DNA from: Limnohabitans kasalickyi
GTDB taxonomy: Bacteria > Pseudomonadota > Gammaproteobacteria > Burkholderiales > Burkholderiaceae_C
Reading direction: 5' to 3'
Assembly: GCA_965234325.1 (NCBI GenBank)
Contig: OZ248420.1
Coordinates: 62,001 to 126,000, forward strand
DNA length: 64,000 bases
In this document: piece by piece, positions 50,599 through 59,675 of the stretch
Layout: every line of letters starts with the position of its first letter
Numbering within the stretch: position 1 is the first letter of the stretch
Notes under the pieces: model-generated
The model's database searches: none
What the model was told of the DNA's origin: nothing
What the model saw: only the letters and a program-made list of their open reading frames with translations
Translations under genes and position numbers: made by a program

Positions 50599-51536
50599 CC
50601 CAAACGCTGAAACACTACCTGCAATTCACCGACCTCACGGCCGATGAATACGCCTACTTGTTCACACGGGCTGCGTTCATCAAAAAGAAATTCAAAGCCT
50701 ACGAGAAGCACCATTCACTGGCCGACCGTACGATGGCCATGATTTTCGAAAAAGCCTCTACGCGTACCCGTGTGAGCTTTGAAGCCGGTATGTACCAGCT
50801 GGGTGGTTCGGTGGTGCACTTGACCACGGGCGACAGCCAACTCGGACGCGCAGAGCCCATCGAAGACAGCGCCAAAGTCATCAGCCGCATGACTGACTTG
50901 GTCATGATCCGCACTTACGGGCAAGACAAGATCAACACCTTTGCAGCCAATTCGCGCGTGCCCGTCATCAACGGCTTGACCAACGAATTTCACCCCTGCC
51001 AAATCATGGCGGACTTGTTCACCTTCATCGAACACCGCGGCTTGACCGCGCATCCCCTAGAGTGCCTCAAAGGCAAAGTGGTGGCTTGGGTGGGTGACGG
51101 CAACAACATGGCCAACACGTGGTTGCAAGCGGCCGATATGCTGGGCTTCACCGTTCACGTCAGCACGCCCAGCGGTTACGAAGTAGACCCTGCCATTGCA
51201 GGACTCTCCAACAGCGATTGCTACAAAGTTTTTACCGACCCCATGCAAGCTTGCCAAGGTGCAGACTTGGTCACCACCGACGTGTGGACCAGCATGGGCT
51301 ATGAGGCTGAAAACGAAGCGCGCAAACAAGCCTTCAACGATTGGTGCGTGGACGCCGACATGATGGCGGCCGCCAAACCCGACGCGCTGTTCATGCATTG
51401 CCTGCCCGCCCACCGCGGCGAAGAAGTGTCGGCGGACGTGATCGATGGCCCGCAATCGGTCGTATGGGACGAAGCCGAAAACCGCATGCATGTGCAAAAA
51501 GCGCTCATGGAGTACCTGCTGCTCGGACGTCAGTGA
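50595..51536 (+). CDS. argF: Ornithine carbamoyltransferase
   Basis: Makes citrulline from ornithine and carbamoyl phosphate. 313 residues. Carbamoyl-phosphate motif ASTRTRVSFEAGMYQLGG; HPCQIMADL; ornithine motif MHCLPAHRGEEVS. The ATG overlaps the argD stop (ATGA, 50595-50598), so translation is coupled; its own stop overlaps the start of a small Cys-rich protein gene. Together with argD it forms part of the arginine pathway. Confidence 0.97.
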   Translation: MTQTLKHYLQFTDLTADEYAYLFTRAAFIKKKFKAYEKHHSLADRTMAMIFEKASTRTRVSFEAGMYQLGGSVVHLTTGDSQLGRAEPIEDSAKVISRMTDLVMIRTYGQDKINTFAANSRVPVINGLTNEFHPCQIMADLFTFIEHRGLTAHPLECLKGKVVAWVGDGNNMANTWLQAADMLGFTVHVSTPSGYEVDPAIAGLSNSDCYKVFTDPMQACQGADLVTTDVWTSMGYEAENEARKQAFNDWCVDADMMAAAKPDALFMHCLPAHRGEEVSADVIDGPQSVVWDEAENRMHVQKALMEYLLLGRQ

Positions 51537-51841
51537 TGTCGGCCTGCACCAGCTGCGGCGCATGCTGCGCCAGCTTTCGGGTCGATTTCAGCGTGGAAGA
51601 AATGGACACACACGGCGGGTCTGTGCCCACTGGCTTGGGCCAAGAGCTCACGTCGACGATGTGCCGCATGCGCGGCACCGATTACTCGCCACCGCGTTGC
51701 GCAGCACTCAGCGGCAAAGTGGGCGAAAAAGCCACTTGCGGCATTTACGAATGGCGCCCCTCCCCTTGCAGAGAGTTTGAAGAAGGCAGCGATGCGTGCC
51801 AACGTGCACGCATGCGCCACGGATTGCCTGCACTTAGCTAA
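51536..51841 (+). CDS. YkgJ-family cysteine-cluster protein
   Basis: A 101-residue putative zinc/iron-chelating protein. It begins MSACTSCGACCASFRVDFSV: the CxxCxxCC cluster near the N-terminus is the YkgJ hallmark, with further Cys in STMCRMRG, PPRCAAL, ATCGIY and SPCREF, giving about nine Cys in all. Start ATG 51536 overlaps the argF stop (TGATG). Its function is unknown; placement after argF suggests only co-transcription. Confidence 0.88.
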   Translation: MSACTSCGACCASFRVDFSVEEMDTHGGSVPTGLGQELTSTMCRMRGTDYSPPRCAALSGKVGEKATCGIYEWRPSPCREFEEGSDACQRARMRHGLPALS

Positions 51842-51847
51842 AGAGGT

Positions 51848-53068
51848 TCAAGGCTGACGGTAGCCGTAGAGCCAGGGCACATCCATCAAACGCGAGCCCA
51901 TCAGGCGCAAGCCTAGATCGCGCCCCACGCGCAGAGGCCCAGAGGCATGAAATATTTGCCCATTGCGAATCGCCCTCGCCTGCACTCGCGCATTGCGTTG
52001 CCAGCGGACGCTGGCAAACTCCTGCAATCGTTCGGGCACATTCGCTGCTGATGCACCCAGTAATTTTTCAGCCAATGCATGTGCGTCTTCAATTGCCATG
52101 CCTGCGCCTTGCGCCAAATACGGCAGCATGGGGTGTGCGGCGTCGCCCACCAAAGCCACACGGCCTTGCACATGCTGTTGTGGGCCCTGCATAGCGGCTC
52201 TGCCGCACAAAGGCCACAAACGCCAATCGCGACAGGCAGCTATCAAATCAATCAACGGACGACAAGCACCACGTAGGGCGTAGTGCAGTTCGGCCACAGT
52301 TTGCGATTCAGACTTCTTGGCATTCCATGTTTGCAAAACCTGCAAGTCGTGCGCATCGCTATCCAGCAAACGCCCTTCGGTCAAACACACCACATTCAAA
52401 TACTCACCGCCTCGCACGGGGTAGCTCACCACGTGGGCTTGCGAACCCATCCACACCGACACATCTTGACTACGAAATTTCACAGGTAAATCGGCTTGTG
52501 CCACCAAGGCTCGGTAGGCGATGTGCCCCGTGAAGCTTGGCAAACCGTCCCCTAAAAGTTGTTGGCGTAGCGGGCTCCACACACCATCAGCAGCCAAGGC
52601 CATAGCCGCAGTGTGCTGCTGCCATTGCGCGTGCTGCATGACATCCAACACCACATCATCCGAAGATTGGCTCACCTTCTGCACCACAGCGTCGCTGATC
52701 ACCGTGACACCTTCGCGCGATGCTGCCTGCCATAACAGGCCATGTAAATCAGCGCGATGAAGGGTGGCATAAGGCGCACCATATGTTGCAGTCGCGTCTT
52801 TCAAAGGCAGTGTGGCAAACACCTCTCCTGTTGTCATGCTGCGCGCATGCAAGCCCGAAGGAAATGCTGCCACCTGCGTGAGGGCATCACCCAAACCCCA
52901 AGCTTGCAAAATGCGGGTCACATTTGGGCCTAGCTGCACACCAGCACCCACTTCTGAAAACGCGCCAGCCCGTTCAAACACGCTAGATTGCCAGCCTGCA
53001 CGCGCAGCCGCGAAGCCTGCTGCCATGCCTGCAATGCCACCTCCTGCAATCAACACACTTCGATTCAT
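51848..53068 (-). CDS. FAD-dependent monooxygenase (salicylate-hydroxylase-like)
   Basis: Class A flavoprotein hydroxylase of 406 residues. The N-terminal dinucleotide motif is GGGIAGMAAGFAAARAGW; the mid motif ADGVWSPLR corresponds to the DG fingerprint; RVALVGDAAHPMLPYLAQGA is the GD motif for FAD ribityl binding. The layout is that of NahG/3-hydroxybenzoate 6-hydroxylase/zeaxanthin epoxidase-like enzymes that hydroxylate aromatic acids using NAD(P)H. It is 88 bases from, and divergent to, a Bug-type binding-protein gene, which may bring in an aromatic or carboxylate substrate; that link is inferred. Confidence 0.9.
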   Translation of the reverse strand: MNRSVLIAGGGIAGMAAGFAAARAGWQSSVFERAGAFSEVGAGVQLGPNVTRILQAWGLGDALTQVAAFPSGLHARSMTTGEVFATLPLKDATATYGAPYATLHRADLHGLLWQAASREGVTVISDAVVQKVSQSSDDVVLDVMQHAQWQQHTAAMALAADGVWSPLRQQLLGDGLPSFTGHIAYRALVAQADLPVKFRSQDVSVWMGSQAHVVSYPVRGGEYLNVVCLTEGRLLDSDAHDLQVLQTWNAKKSESQTVAELHYALRGACRPLIDLIAACRDWRLWPLCGRAAMQGPQQHVQGRVALVGDAAHPMLPYLAQGAGMAIEDAHALAEKLLGASAANVPERLQEFASVRWQRNARVQARAIRNGQIFHASGPLRVGRDLGLRLMGSRLMDVPWLYGYRQP

Positions 53069-53156
53069 TGACGTGATTGTGCTATGCCGGCAGCGTCCAA
53101 AGTTCTCAAGCAGGGACCTGTGCTTTGTTACATTTAAAAATAAGGAGACTCAGACA

Positions 53157-54128
53157 ATGAAACGCCGCGCCCTCATTCAAGCCACGGCCAGTGCCAGCTT
53201 GCTGCCACTGTTCGCACAAGCCCAAGACAAATACCCCACCAAAACGATCACATGGATCTGCCCCTACGCGGCAGGTGGTAACGCCGACAGCCGTTCTCGC
53301 CAAGTCGCCAAAGCCATGGGCAGCATATTGGGGCAGCCCATCATCATCGACAACAAAGCGGGTGCAGGCGGCAACATTGGCACCGAAGCCATTGCCCGTG
53401 GCAAGCCAGACGGCTACACCCTAGGTATGGGCAACTTCGCCCCCTTGGCCGTCAACCAAGCCTTGTTCAAAAAGCTCAACTTCGACCCACTCAACGACCT
53501 CACACCCATTTGCTTGATCGAGCGCGGCCCGCTCATTTTGATGGTGCGCAACGACTCGCCTTACAAAACGGTGAAAGACCTCGTAGCAGCAGCCAAAGCA
53601 TCCCCTGGCAAACTTAGCTACGCCTCTGGCGGCATCGGCGGTTCACACCATTTGAGCGGCGCCTTGTTTGAGCATGAAGCAGGCATCGACATGATTCATG
53701 CCCCCTACAAAAGCGGCTCTGCTGGCGCTACAGATTTGATGAGCGGCCAAGTGCACATGATGTTTGAACAAATGTATGCCGCCATGCCCGCTATCCAAGG
53801 TGGACGCATGCGTGCCCTGGCCATCACCAGCAAAAAACGCGCTCCTCTTTTGCCCGATCTGCCCACCATGGGAGAGCAAGGCTACCCAGCAGTGGAAGTG
53901 CTGAATTGGCAAGGCCTGATTGGTCCCAAAGGCATGTCGCCTGAGCTGGTCAAGCAACTCAACACCGTGTGCAACCAAGCGCTGCAAACGGCTGAGGTGA
54001 AAGACAAAATCTTGAGTCAAGGCAACGAGGTGGGCGGCGGCACGCCCGAGCAATTTGCGGCCCTCATCAAGGCTGAAGCTCCCCGCTGGGCCAAAGTGGT
54101 GCGAGATGCAAAAATTGATCCTGAGTGA
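53157..54128 (+). CDS. Bug-family (TctC-like) periplasmic binding protein
   Basis: Solute-binding protein of the tripartite tricarboxylate transporter type, 323 residues. The N-terminus MKRRALIQATASASLLPLFA is a twin-Arg-like signal ending AQAQ. Then come YPTKTITWICPYAAGGNADS, IIIDNKAGAGGNIGTEAIA, and LPDLPTMGEQGYPAVEVLNW, all typical of Bug proteins. TAAGGAGACTCAGAC supplies a strong ribosome-binding site. No TctA/TctB membrane genes are adjacent, as is common for the many orphan Bug proteins of Burkholderiales. The ligand is unknown. A bidirectional terminator follows. Confidence 0.94.
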   Translation: MKRRALIQATASASLLPLFAQAQDKYPTKTITWICPYAAGGNADSRSRQVAKAMGSILGQPIIIDNKAGAGGNIGTEAIARGKPDGYTLGMGNFAPLAVNQALFKKLNFDPLNDLTPICLIERGPLILMVRNDSPYKTVKDLVAAAKASPGKLSYASGGIGGSHHLSGALFEHEAGIDMIHAPYKSGSAGATDLMSGQVHMMFEQMYAAMPAIQGGRMRALAITSKKRAPLLPDLPTMGEQGYPAVEVLNWQGLIGPKGMSPELVKQLNTVCNQALQTAEVKDKILSQGNEVGGGTPEQFAALIKAEAPRWAKVVRDAKIDPE

Positions 54129-54143
54129 TTTTTAGCCACGCAT

Positions 54144-54179
54144 AAAAAAACCCGCAAGGCTCGCGCTTTGCGGGTTTTT
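54144..54179. terminator. Bidirectional terminator between the Bug gene and acnB
   Basis: AAAAACCCGCAA/TTGCGGGTTTTT stem with an imperfect GGCTCGCGC loop, between convergent genes. Confidence 0.9.
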
Positions 54180-54219
54180 ATCAACCAACACCGAAGCGCT
54201 GGGTGAAGACGCGGGCTGC

Positions 54220-56811
54220 TTAAGCAGTCACGCCCTTGGCAGTTTCAACATACTCGTCGATCTGGTTGAAGTTCAAGTACTTGTAGATGGCTGCGCCGTC
54301 GCTGTTGACCACGCCCATTGCAGCGTGGTATTCAGCCACGGTTGGGAACTTGCCCATCTTCGAGGTGATGGCGGCCAACTCGGCAGATGCCAAGTACACA
54401 TTGGTGTTCTTACCCAAACGGTTGGGGAAGTTACGTGTGGAGGTAGATACCACCGTCGCGCCTTCACGCACTTGCGCTTGGTTACCCATGCACAACGAAC
54501 AGCCTGGCATTTCGGTGCGCGCACCGGCTGTGCCGAACGCCGCGTAGTGACCTTCTTTGATCAGCTCGCTCTCGTCCATCTTCGTTGGCGGTGCCACCCA
54601 CAACTTGACAGGGATGTCGCGCTGGCCGCCGAGCAACTTGGCAGCTGCGCGGAAGTGGCCGATGTTGGTCATGCAAGAGCCGATGAAGGCTTCGTCAATG
54701 TGGGTGCCAGACACTTCAGATAAGAACTTGGCGTCATCTGGGTCGTTCGGGCAGCACACGATCGGCTCTTTGATGTCTGCCAAATCGATCTCGATGACGT
54801 GTGCGTACTCAGCATCTTTGTCGGCTTCCAACAGACTAGGTGCAGCCAACCATTGCTCCACCTTTTCGATGCGGCGAGCCAAGGTGCGTGCGTCGGCGTA
54901 GCCGTCGGCAATCATGTTCTTCATCAACACCACGTTGGACTTGAGGTATTCCTCGACAGGCTCTTTGTTGAGCTTGATCGAGCAACCAGCAGCAGAACGC
55001 TCAGCAGACGCGTCAGACAATTCAAACGCTTGCTCGACCTTGAGGTTGGGCAAGCCTTCGATTTCCAAGATGCGACCAGAGAATTCGTTGATCTTGCCGG
55101 CCTTGGCCACAGTCAACAAACCTTGCTTGATCGCGTACAAAGGAATGGCGTGCACCAAGTCGCGCAGTGTCACGCCAGGTTGCATTTCGCCTTTGAAGCG
55201 CACTAGGATGGACTCGGGCATGTCCAAAGGCATCACGCCTGTGGCGGCACCGAAGGCCACCAAGCCAGAACCAGCTGGGAAGCTGATACCGATAGGGAAG
55301 CGAGTGTGTGAATCGCCACCAGTACCGACGGTGTCAGGCAACAACAAACGGTTCAACCAAGAGTGAATCACACCGTCGCCTGGACGCAAAGCCACGCCGC
55401 CACGGTTGCTGATGAACGCTGGCAATTCGCGGTGCGTTTTGACGTCTACCGACTTGGGGTAAGCCGCTGTGTGGCAGAACGATTGCATGACCATGTCAGC
55501 AGAGAAGCCGAGGCAAGCCAAGTCTTTCAACTCGTCGCGGGTCATCGGGCCTGTGGTGTCTTGTGAACCCACGGTGGTCATCTTGGGTTCGCAGTAAGTA
55601 CCGGGGCGAACGCCTTGGCCTTCTGGCAAACCAACGGCACGACCGACCATCTTTTGCGCCAGCGTGAAGCCAGCTTTGGTGGTGATCGGTGCAGTAGGCA
55701 AACGGAACACGGTGGAAGCTGGCAGACCCAAGAACTCACGGGCCTTGGCGGTCAAGCTGCGACCGATGATCAAGTTGATACGGCCACCGGCACGCACTTC
55801 GTCAAACAGCACATCGCTCTTAAGCTGGAACGTGGTGATGGTTTCACCGTTCTTCACGATCTTGCCGTCGTAGGGCAACACGTCAACCACGTCACCCATG
55901 TTGAGTGCAGTCACGTCCACTTCGATCGGCAAAGCGCCTGAGTCTTCTTGGGTGTTGAAGAAGATGGGGGCAATCTTGCCGCCCAAAGTCACACCACCGA
56001 AACGCTTGTTGGGCACGAACGGAATGTCTTCACCAAAACCCCAGATGATGCTGTTCGTGGCCGACTTGCGTGAAGAGCCTGTGCCCACCACGTCGCCAAC
56101 ATAAGAGACCAAATTGCCTTTTTTCTTCAGCTCTTCGATCATGGCCATGGGGCCGCGCTTGCCGTCTTCTTCTGGCTTGAACGCTGCGCCTTCGCGGGTG
56201 TTTTTCAACATCGCCAAATAGTGCAAGGGGATGTCAGGACGGCTCCATGCGTCAGGCGCTGGAGACAAGTCGTCGGTGTTGGTTTCGCCTGGCACCTTGA
56301 ACACGGTGATGGTGATTTTTTTCTCGACTTCAGGACGTGTGGTGAACCACTCGGCATCAGCCCAGCTGTTCATCACTTCTTTGGCTTTGGCGTTACCGGC
56401 CTTGGCTTTTTCAGCGACGTCGTTGAAGAAGTCAAACATCAACAAGGTTTTCTTCAAAGCTTCAGCGGCCACAGCAGCCACTTCAGCGTCGTCGAGCAAT
56501 TCGATCAACGGGTGTACGTTGTAGCCACCCACCATGGTGCCCAACAGCTCAGTGGCTTTGGACTTAGAGATCAAGCCCACTTTGATTTCGCCGTGAGCCA
56601 CAGCAGCCAAGAAAGAGGCTTTGACTTTGGCCGCATCGTCCACGCCGGGTGGCACGCGGTGGGTCAACAAGTCCATCAAGAACGCTTCTTCGCCAGCGGC
56701 GGGGGCTTTGATCAACTCGATCAATTCAGCCGTTTGCTTGGCATCCAGCGGCAGTGGAGGAATGCCCAGCGCTGCGCGCTCGGCTACGTGGTCACGGTAG
56801 GCTTTCAACAT
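54220..56811 (-). CDS. acnB: Aconitate hydratase B
   Basis: Interconverts citrate and isocitrate in the TCA cycle, and in many species 2-methylaconitate in the propionate route. 863 residues, typical of AcnB with its N-terminal HEAT-like domain (about 1-160) and swivel domain (about 160-380), followed by the three core domains. [4Fe-4S] ligands are Cys in FIGSCMTNIGHF and the two Cys of GCSLCMGNQ. It is last in an mdh-lyase-unknown-acnB operon; only 41 bases separate it from the preceding gene, and CGGAGAAAACC precedes the ATG. Confidence 0.97.
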   Translation of the reverse strand: MLKAYRDHVAERAALGIPPLPLDAKQTAELIELIKAPAAGEEAFLMDLLTHRVPPGVDDAAKVKASFLAAVAHGEIKVGLISKSKATELLGTMVGGYNVHPLIELLDDAEVAAVAAEALKKTLLMFDFFNDVAEKAKAGNAKAKEVMNSWADAEWFTTRPEVEKKITITVFKVPGETNTDDLSPAPDAWSRPDIPLHYLAMLKNTREGAAFKPEEDGKRGPMAMIEELKKKGNLVSYVGDVVGTGSSRKSATNSIIWGFGEDIPFVPNKRFGGVTLGGKIAPIFFNTQEDSGALPIEVDVTALNMGDVVDVLPYDGKIVKNGETITTFQLKSDVLFDEVRAGGRINLIIGRSLTAKAREFLGLPASTVFRLPTAPITTKAGFTLAQKMVGRAVGLPEGQGVRPGTYCEPKMTTVGSQDTTGPMTRDELKDLACLGFSADMVMQSFCHTAAYPKSVDVKTHRELPAFISNRGGVALRPGDGVIHSWLNRLLLPDTVGTGGDSHTRFPIGISFPAGSGLVAFGAATGVMPLDMPESILVRFKGEMQPGVTLRDLVHAIPLYAIKQGLLTVAKAGKINEFSGRILEIEGLPNLKVEQAFELSDASAERSAAGCSIKLNKEPVEEYLKSNVVLMKNMIADGYADARTLARRIEKVEQWLAAPSLLEADKDAEYAHVIEIDLADIKEPIVCCPNDPDDAKFLSEVSGTHIDEAFIGSCMTNIGHFRAAAKLLGGQRDIPVKLWVAPPTKMDESELIKEGHYAAFGTAGARTEMPGCSLCMGNQAQVREGATVVSTSTRNFPNRLGKNTNVYLASAELAAITSKMGKFPTVAEYHAAMGVVNSDGAAIYKYLNFNQIDEYVETAKGVTA

Positions 56812-56852
56812 GGTTTTCTCCGGTCTAACAAATCAAAAAGGAAATGGGTGGC

Positions 56853-57527
56853 TTATTTTTTGGCGAAGCTGGGGCCATCCAGCAAAGTCGATGGCGGGCC
56901 CGACTTCATGCGACTGGCTTCATCGAATTGGTGGGCGCTTTGACACTCATCGGCCATGCGTTGGCCGATTTTGCTGTTCATCAACATCGATTTATGGGGC
57001 AGCTGCAGCCACATGGCGCCCGCTTGCTTGTCTTCAAGGCGTACCGCGCCCGTGGAGGTCGCGACAGGCGTCATGTGATAACGATGTTGCCGCATTTGCA
57101 CCCAGTAGGTTCCGAGTCGGCTGGGATCTGGCGTGACCGATACAGCATTGCCCAACTCACACACCATGCGACCCACGTGCACATCGCCCGTCACCGCGGC
57201 TTGCGCTTCGGGCATCGTTGCGGGTGCAGCGGCATCCAGCGCAGGGTTCGGTAGCGGTGCTGCTGCTGGAGAAAGTGTGGCAGTTGCGGCCGTCGTGGCC
57301 ACAGCGGCTGTAGGAACAAAGGCGGCACGCCTTTGGGCAATTTCTTTTTCGGTCGCTAATTTGGCAAGCTCAGCAGGCGTCAATTTGGGGCTTGCTTTCG
57401 AGCTTGGTTTGGCCAATTTTTGAGCATTGATATGGGTTGCTTTGCTTTTACCCAAGGTCTCGTCAACCTCAGCCCAAGCCAAGCCAGAACACAAACAAGC
57501 CAACACACCTAATACCAAATAACGCAT
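56853..57527 (-). CDS. Secreted protein of unknown function within the mdh-acnB operon
   Basis: A 224-residue protein I do not recognise. MRYLVLGVLACLCSGLAWAE is a signal peptide ending AWA. A Lys/Ala-rich low-complexity region (about 25-105, with TAAVATTAATATLSPAAAPL) follows, then a compact C-terminal domain (about 110-210) starting GDVHVGRMVCELGNAVSVTP and ending in a segment with a second Cys (ADECQSA). The two Cys could form a disulfide, since it is probably periplasmic. TCCGGAGGTGTTC is a strong ribosome-binding site for ATG 57527. It sits 13 bases after the CoA-lyase gene and 41 before acnB, so it is part of the TCA operon. Confidence 0.8.
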   Translation of the reverse strand: MRYLVLGVLACLCSGLAWAEVDETLGKSKATHINAQKLAKPSSKASPKLTPAELAKLATEKEIAQRRAAFVPTAAVATTAATATLSPAAAPLPNPALDAAAPATMPEAQAAVTGDVHVGRMVCELGNAVSVTPDPSRLGTYWVQMRQHRYHMTPVATSTGAVRLEDKQAGAMWLQLPHKSMLMNSKIGQRMADECQSAHQFDEASRMKSGPPSTLLDGPSFAKK

Positions 57528-57540
57528 GAACACCTCCGGA

Positions 57541-58521
57541 TTAGTCTTGGAAAAATCGTTGGATTTCTGCGGGCAAATGACGTCCTGTGCGATGCGCACG
57601 TTCCAACACTTGCCAAAAGAAACGGTAACTGGCTCGGTCATGCAACTGACCACTGTGGCTGATCGGCGCCCAATCGGCGGCCTGAGCTGCCAAGACAATC
57701 TCGCTGGCCACGTCAATGTCCGCGGCCTTGGGAGACATGGCTTCCAAAATCGGGCGAATTTGCGCGGGGTGAATGCTCCACATGCGGGTGTAACCCAGCT
57801 CATGGGCCGCGCGCTCGGCGGCGGCACGCATAACCTGCGTGTCGTTGAACTCGGTCACCACACAATGCGAAGGCACTTTGCCGTGTGCATGACAGGCGCT
57901 GGCAATTTCGAGCTTGGCACGCACCACCAAAGGGTGGGTGAACTGACCTGCAGAAGACATGCCGCCAGCAGGAATGGCGCCGCCATGGGCCGACACAAAG
58001 TCCATCAATCCAAAACTGAGCGATTGCACGCGCGCGTGCGCAGCAATGTCAAAGGCACGGTGAACGGCTGCTGGCGATTCAATCAGCACATGCAGCGGTA
58101 AATCTGTTGCGCCTGCTTGGTTCAAGGCTTGTTCGGCGCGCACCACGTCAGCGACCGACTCCACCTTGGGCACCATGATGTGCGTCAAGCGGTTCGCAGC
58201 TTTGCCTGCAATAGTGGCAATGTCTGCCTCAAAACTGGGGTGATCCACAGGGTGCACGCGCACAGCCACACGAGCTTGGGGCGCGGCAGCCAGTGCCAAC
58301 TCGGTGACCAACGCGGCATGCTCTGCCTCGCCGCCCACAGGGGCACCGTCTTCACAATCCAGCGTGACGTCGAAAACGCAGGTTCCAAACTCTTGCGTCA
58401 TCTCGGCTTGCAATTGCAAGCTTTTGCGCATCCGCACCTCGACACCGCTGTAATGGTCACAGACGGGAAGCAAAGCTCCCGAGGACTGTGCGCCCAGCAG
58501 TACGTCGCGCGGATGGCTCAT
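57541..58521 (-). CDS. HpcH/HpaI aldolase / CitE-family CoA-ester lyase
   Basis: TIM-barrel lyase of 326 residues. FDVTLDCEDGAPVGGEAEHA and VRVHPVDHPSFEADI contain the conserved acidic metal ligands and Arg; MVPKVESVADV and LHVLIESPAAVHRAF carry the K-x-E-S and E-S-P motifs; WSIHPAQI is the usual C-terminal motif. Members cleave malyl-CoA, citramalyl-CoA or citryl-CoA. Next to mdh and acnB a malyl-CoA-type reaction is plausible but unproven. ATG 58521 is used; GTG 58524 precedes it. It follows mdh by 19 bases in the same operon. Confidence 0.9.
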   Translation of the reverse strand: MSHPRDVLLGAQSSGALLPVCDHYSGVEVRMRKSLQLQAEMTQEFGTCVFDVTLDCEDGAPVGGEAEHAALVTELALAAAPQARVAVRVHPVDHPSFEADIATIAGKAANRLTHIMVPKVESVADVVRAEQALNQAGATDLPLHVLIESPAAVHRAFDIAAHARVQSLSFGLMDFVSAHGGAIPAGGMSSAGQFTHPLVVRAKLEIASACHAHGKVPSHCVVTEFNDTQVMRAAAERAAHELGYTRMWSIHPAQIRPILEAMSPKAADIDVASEIVLAAQAADWAPISHSGQLHDRASYRFFWQVLERAHRTGRHLPAEIQRFFQD

Positions 58522-58540
58522 CACGTTGTCTTTGTGGGGC

Positions 58541-59527
58541 TTAGACCAAGTGGGCCACGCCAGCTTGTTCGTCGGTCAACTCTTTCAACGTCTTGTCGAT
58601 GCAAGCTTGGCTGAACTCGTCGATGGCCAAGCCTTCAACCACTTTGTATTCGCCATTTTCGCAAGTGACGGGGAAACCGAACATGACGTCTTTAGGAATG
58701 CCATACCAGCCTTGTGATGGGATACCCATCGTCACCCACTTGCCGTTGGTGCCCAAGGCCCAGTCGCGCATATGGTCGATGGCAGCGTTGGCAGCCGAAG
58801 CAGCCGAAGACAGGCCACGGGCTTCGATGATGGCCGCGCCGCGCTTGCCCACGGTTGGCAAGAACACGTTGGCGTTCCACTCTTGGTCGTTGATCATGTC
58901 TTTGACAGACTCGCCGTTGATGGTGGCGAAGCGGTAATCGGCGTACATGGTGGGCGAATGGTTGCCCCACACAGTCAATTTCTCGATGTCGGCCACGGCC
59001 TTGCCTGTTTTCGCAGCGATTTGCGACGCAGCGCGGTTGTGGTCCAAACGCAACATGGCGGTGAAGTTGCCTGGCTTCAAGTCAGGTGCCGACTTCATGG
59101 CGATGTAGGCGTTGGTGTTGGCGGGGTTGCCCACGACCAAAACTTTCACGTCACGTGAAGCCACAGCGTTCAAAGCCTTGCCTTGTGCGGTGAAGATGGC
59201 GCCGTTGATGGCGAGCAACTCAGCGCGCTCCATGCCAGGGCCGCGTGGACGTGAGCCGACCAACAACGCGTAGTCGACGTCTTTGAATGCCATCATCGGA
59301 TCGCCGTGGGCTTCCATGCCGACCAACAAGGGGAATGCGCAATCTTCCAATTCCATCATCACGCCGCGCAGGGCTTTTTGTGGACCTTCAACGGGCACTT
59401 CCAGCAATTGCAAGATGACGGGTTGGTCTTTGCCCAACATTTCGCCAGAGGCGATGCGGAACAACAGGGCGTAACCAATTTGACCAGCTGCGCCAGTGAC
59501 GGCAACGCGAACAGGCTTCTTGCTCAT
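58541..59527 (-). CDS. mdh: Malate dehydrogenase (NAD-dependent)
   Basis: Oxidises malate to oxaloacetate with NAD in the TCA cycle. 328 residues. GAAGQIGYALLFRIASGEML at residues 12-31 is the Rossmann motif; VGSRPRGPGMERAELLAING holds the substrate-binding Arg; NPANTNAYIA and VWGNHSPTMYADYRFA, with the catalytic His, follow. It is of the LDH-like/cytosolic-type MDH group found in Burkholderiales. First gene of mdh-lyase-unknown-acnB; divergent from gntR across a 148-base gap with the palindromic operator candidate. Confidence 0.98.
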   Translation of the reverse strand: MSKKPVRVAVTGAAGQIGYALLFRIASGEMLGKDQPVILQLLEVPVEGPQKALRGVMMELEDCAFPLLVGMEAHGDPMMAFKDVDYALLVGSRPRGPGMERAELLAINGAIFTAQGKALNAVASRDVKVLVVGNPANTNAYIAMKSAPDLKPGNFTAMLRLDHNRAASQIAAKTGKAVADIEKLTVWGNHSPTMYADYRFATINGESVKDMINDQEWNANVFLPTVGKRGAAIIEARGLSSAASAANAAIDHMRDWALGTNGKWVTMGIPSQGWYGIPKDVMFGFPVTCENGEYKVVEGLAIDEFSQACIDKTLKELTDEQAGVAHLV

Positions 59528-59601
59528 GAGAAAAACTCCAAGTAGTGATTGAAAAAAGAATGTCGATCAAGTTTACCCTCGAAAACCCTCAAAGGCATCT
59601 G

Positions 59602-59620
59602 TCTTATGTCTTATAGAAGA
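59602..59620. promoter_or_regulatory. Likely GntR operator TCTTATG-TCTTATAGAAGA
   Basis: A near-perfect palindrome TCTTATAGAAGA (59609-59620) with an extra half-site TCTTATG just before it, in the mdh/gntR gap. It is placed where it could control both genes. A closely matching palindrome lies at 49254-49265. Confidence 0.55.
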
Positions 59621-59675
59621 TATGATCTGAGGTTGACAAAGACCTGACACATTTCTTCTTTTTGACCCGACCTTG

